Notes under the pieces: model-generated
What the model saw: the letters and a program-made list of their open reading frames with translations, nothing else
The model's database searches: none
What the model was told of the DNA's origin: nothing
Made by a program: the position numbers and the translations under genes
Shown here: one piece after another, positions 5,041-6,276 of the stretch
Layout: each line of letters begins with the position of its first letter
Position numbering within the stretch: the first letter of the stretch is position 1
Assembly: GCA_012031475.1 (NCBI GenBank)
Contig: JAAUTJ010000303.1
Coordinates: 1 to 6,276 of the forward strand
Length of the DNA: 6,276 bases
Reading direction: 5' to 3'
From: Leptolyngbyaceae cyanobacterium SM1_3_5
GTDB lineage: Bacteria > Cyanobacteriota > Cyanobacteriia > Elainellales > Elainellaceae

Positions 5041-5741
5041 ACACTCGTTCCGCGACTGGTGGGATCGATCGGCGGCTTGGCGGGGGGCGGATCGGTTTGG
5101 AGTTGCGATCGCCCGTTACGAATGACGCGAATCATTTCAGCTAGCTGCTGCTCCATGTCGCGCAGGACGCGATCGGCATAGGCGTCCGCTCCGGCTTGGA
5201 CGTCTTCGCACTCGGCGATCGTGATTCGGCGCATTTCCTCTAGATCTTGCTGAGCCTGACGGCGCATTCGCTCAATGTCGGCCATCGTTTGCTCTTGGGC
5301 AGCTTCGCATTCTTGCTGGACACGCTGACGGATTTGTTGTGCTTCCAGTTCGGCCTGCCGAATCAAGCCCATCTCGTCAAGAATTTGAGCGGCGCGACGC
5401 TCGGCAGATTCCAGAATTTCCTGCGCGTACTGCTCGGCTTCCAGCAGAATTTCGTCTTTGTGCCGCACCACTTCCACTGCTTCCTGGAAGGCAGGAGGCA
5501 GGCCGAGGCGAATCAAATCAAGCTGATCGAGAATTTGCTCTTCGTCGATCAGCGTCCGCCGACTCAGGGGAATGCGCGGACTGTCGAGAATCAGTTCTTC
5601 GAGCTTGTTGAGTTCGGTGGGAATGTCTACGCCTGCTCGTGCTGCCTCTCCAAAGGCGGCTCCATCTGGCGGGCTGGCTCCGTTACGGTTGGCGTCGCCG
5701 CTTCGAGCGGGGCTGTTAGAGGTGGAGTCTGGACGTAGCAT
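5016..5741 (-). CDS. DivIVA/ATP-synthase-b-like coiled-coil protein, cyanobacterial conserved
   Basis: A 241-residue soluble protein. Residues 1-38 are low-complexity (Ser/Ala/Gly/Asp/Pro) and lie within the overlap with coaD. Residues 39-85 form what looks like the conserved core (DIPTELNKLEELILDSPRIP, then RRTLIDEEQILDQLDLIRLG). Residues 88-205 are a long charged heptad-rich coiled coil (EILLEAEQYAQEILESAERR, IRQAELEAQQIRQRVQQE). Residues 215-241 are a Pro-rich, then basic tail ending RSDRSKK. There is no transmembrane segment or signal peptide. Such sequences often attract weak DivIVA or F0-subunit-b annotations because of the coiled coil; that is composition rather than proof of function. 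The start MLRPD at 5741 is preferred since it fits homologues as I recall them, though it lacks a good ribosome binding site, so translation may be coupled to coaD. Probable operon coaD - this gene - rlmN. A scaffolding or division-related role would be inference only. Confidence 0.82.
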   Translation of the reverse strand: MLRPDSTSNSPARSGDANRNGASPPDGAAFGEAARAGVDIPTELNKLEELILDSPRIPLSRRTLIDEEQILDQLDLIRLGLPPAFQEAVEVVRHKDEILLEAEQYAQEILESAERRAAQILDEMGLIRQAELEAQQIRQRVQQECEAAQEQTMADIERMRRQAQQDLEEMRRITIAECEDVQAGADAYADRVLRDMEQQLAEMIRVIRNGRSQLQTDPPPAKPPIDPTSRGTSVRSDRSKK

Positions 5742-6202
5742 CGGTGGATGTCCAAAGCAACAGATGAAGGAACAAGGTGGTCGATCGGTCCGCCGAAGCG
5801 GGCAATTTCTTTGACCTGACTACTGCTGAGGAAGCTGTATTCGGTCGAAGTCGCCAGAAAAACCGTTTCGACGCGATCGGACAGGGTTTTGTTAGTATGC
5901 GCCATTTGTAGCTCTTTCTCAAAATCGGAAACCGCCCGCAGTCCGCGCAGCAAAACGCGAGCTTGCCGCAGTTGGGCATACGTCACGGTCAATCCGTTGA
6001 AGCTGTCTACTTCCACATTTGGCAGGTGCTGGGTCGATCGCTGAATCTGCTCCACCCGCTTTTGGACGGGAAACAGCGGCGTTTTGCTGGGGTTGGACAT
6101 CACCACGACGATCACGCGCTCATAGAGCTGACAGCCCCGCTCAATGATGTCGAGATGGCCGAGGGTAATCGGATCAAAGCTACCAGGGTAGATCGCAATC
6201 AC
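5627..6202 (-). CDS. coaD: Phosphopantetheine adenylyltransferase
   Basis: CoaD transfers AMP from ATP to 4'-phosphopantetheine, giving dephospho-CoA, the penultimate step of coenzyme A synthesis in the cytoplasm. The N-terminus IAIYPGSFDPITLGHLDIIE carries the nucleotidyltransferase TxGH motif (residues 13-16). LRGLRAVSDFEKELQMAHTN and the ATSTEYSFLSSSQVKEIARF segment (the ISS-type C-terminal motif) are also typical. I start at GTG 6202, giving 191 residues, because family members begin directly at M-x-AIYPGSFDP. A TTG at 6220 would add six residues. GGAG lies 12 bases upstream of the GTG, rather far. The enzyme core ends near residue 160 (VALDIHRCY). About 30 further residues, rich in Pro, Thr and Glu, form a tail encoded entirely within the 115-nt overlap with the next gene. 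A TATAAT box at 6233-6238 lies upstream. The function assignment is secure; the exact start and tail are less so. Confidence 0.95.
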   Translation of the reverse strand: MIAIYPGSFDPITLGHLDIIERGCQLYERVIVVVMSNPSKTPLFPVQKRVEQIQRSTQHLPNVEVDSFNGLTVTYAQLRQARVLLRGLRAVSDFEKELQMAHTNKTLSDRVETVFLATSTEYSFLSSSQVKEIARFGGPIDHLVPSSVALDIHRCYVQTPPLTAPLEAATPTVTEPARQMEPPLERQHEQA

Positions 6203-6232
6203 AGTTGCTGCAAGCTCCAAGTGTCTGACGCG

Positions 6233-6238
6233 ATTATA
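6233..6238 (-). promoter_or_regulatory. -10 box (TATAAT) upstream of coaD
   Basis: The minus strand has a perfect TATAAT within TATATAATCG, about 30 bases before the GTG at 6202 and about 12 before the alternative TTG. No recognisable -35 hexamer lies 16-18 bp upstream, because that position falls in the ACACCC heptamer repeat. If used, the promoter would depend on an activator or on the -10 alone. Confidence 0.45.
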
Positions 6239-6242
6239 TAGC

Positions 6243-6276
6243 GGGTGTTGGGTGTTGGGTGTCGGGTGTCGGGTGT
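6243..6276. repeat. Heptanucleotide tandem repeat (GGGTGTY)n, cut by the window end
   Basis: Four full units and one partial unit: two GGGTGTT units (6243-6256), two GGGTGTC units (6257-6270), then GGGTGT to the last base. Short tandemly repeated heptamers between genes are common in filamentous cyanobacteria. The true copy number cannot be seen because the array runs off the window. It sits immediately upstream of the coaD -10 box. Confidence 0.85.

Noticed and set aside
5016..5741. ATP synthase subunit b.
   Set aside because: No N-terminal membrane helix and no neighbouring atp genes; the similarity is only coiled-coil composition.
1..6276. CRISPR array, tRNA, rRNA, transposase or defence system.
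   Set aside because: No regularly spaced repeats of suitable size, no tRNA-like cloverleaf noticed, and every supported gene belongs to a non-mobile, non-defence family.

Overview
The window looks like ordinary cyanobacterial chromosome, probably from a filamentous or Leptolyngbya-like lineage. It has at least nine copies of the octamer GCGATCGC (HIP1), for example at 483, 886, 998, 3096, 3912, 3974, 4999, 5028 and 5105, plus many partial GATCGATC forms. Chance would predict well under one copy. It also has an interspersed CCCCCAT...ATGGGGGATTTAGGGGGC-type repeat and a heptamer tandem repeat, both typical of cyanobacteria. The protein set (PPC+CAP protein, Crp-like regulator, small acidic protein, WbuC-type cupin, 69-residue zinc ribbon, RlmN, coaD next to a DivIVA-like coiled coil) also fits.

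Layout. 162-954 (-): PPC-like plus CAP/SCP-domain protein, frameshifted. 1225-1908 (+): Crp/Fnr-type regulator, divergent from it. 1909-2238: intergenic, dominated by a 195-bp MITE-like element (2015-2209). 2239-2574 (-): small acidic conserved hypothetical with a strong ribosome binding site. 2664-3148 (-): WbuC-like cupin, frameshifted. 3149-3688: longest gene-free stretch, with an 18-bp direct repeat, a CRP-like palindrome, a perfect 15-bp-stem hairpin, a good sigma70-type promoter and a structured leader. 3689-3898 (+): zinc-ribbon protein. 3906-4962 (-): rlmN, frameshifted twice. 5016-5741 (-): DivIVA-like coiled-coil protein. 5627-6202 (-): coaD. 6243-6276: heptamer tandem repeat running off the window.

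The right-hand third reads as one leftward operon, coaD -> coiled-coil protein -> rlmN. Its first two genes overlap by 115 nt and it has a TATAAT box just upstream of coaD. CoaD supplies coenzyme A, RlmN modifies 23S rRNA and tRNA, and the coiled-coil protein is probably structural or division-related. The other genes look independently transcribed.

The most important observation is that three of the eight genes carry frame breaks: one in the CAP gene, one in the cupin gene and two in rlmN. In each case recognisable family sequence continues on both sides. The cupin and rlmN breaks each behave as a single missing base, and in rlmN the missing base lies in a short homopolymer. This points to uncorrected indel errors in the sequence rather than gene decay, and protein predictions from the window should be treated accordingly. 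I found no CRISPR array, transposase, toxin-antitoxin pair, rRNA or tRNA, and no convincing new multi-gene system. The best leads for something undescribed are the hairpin and possible small RNA at 3290-3521, the MITE-like element, and the coaD overlap.
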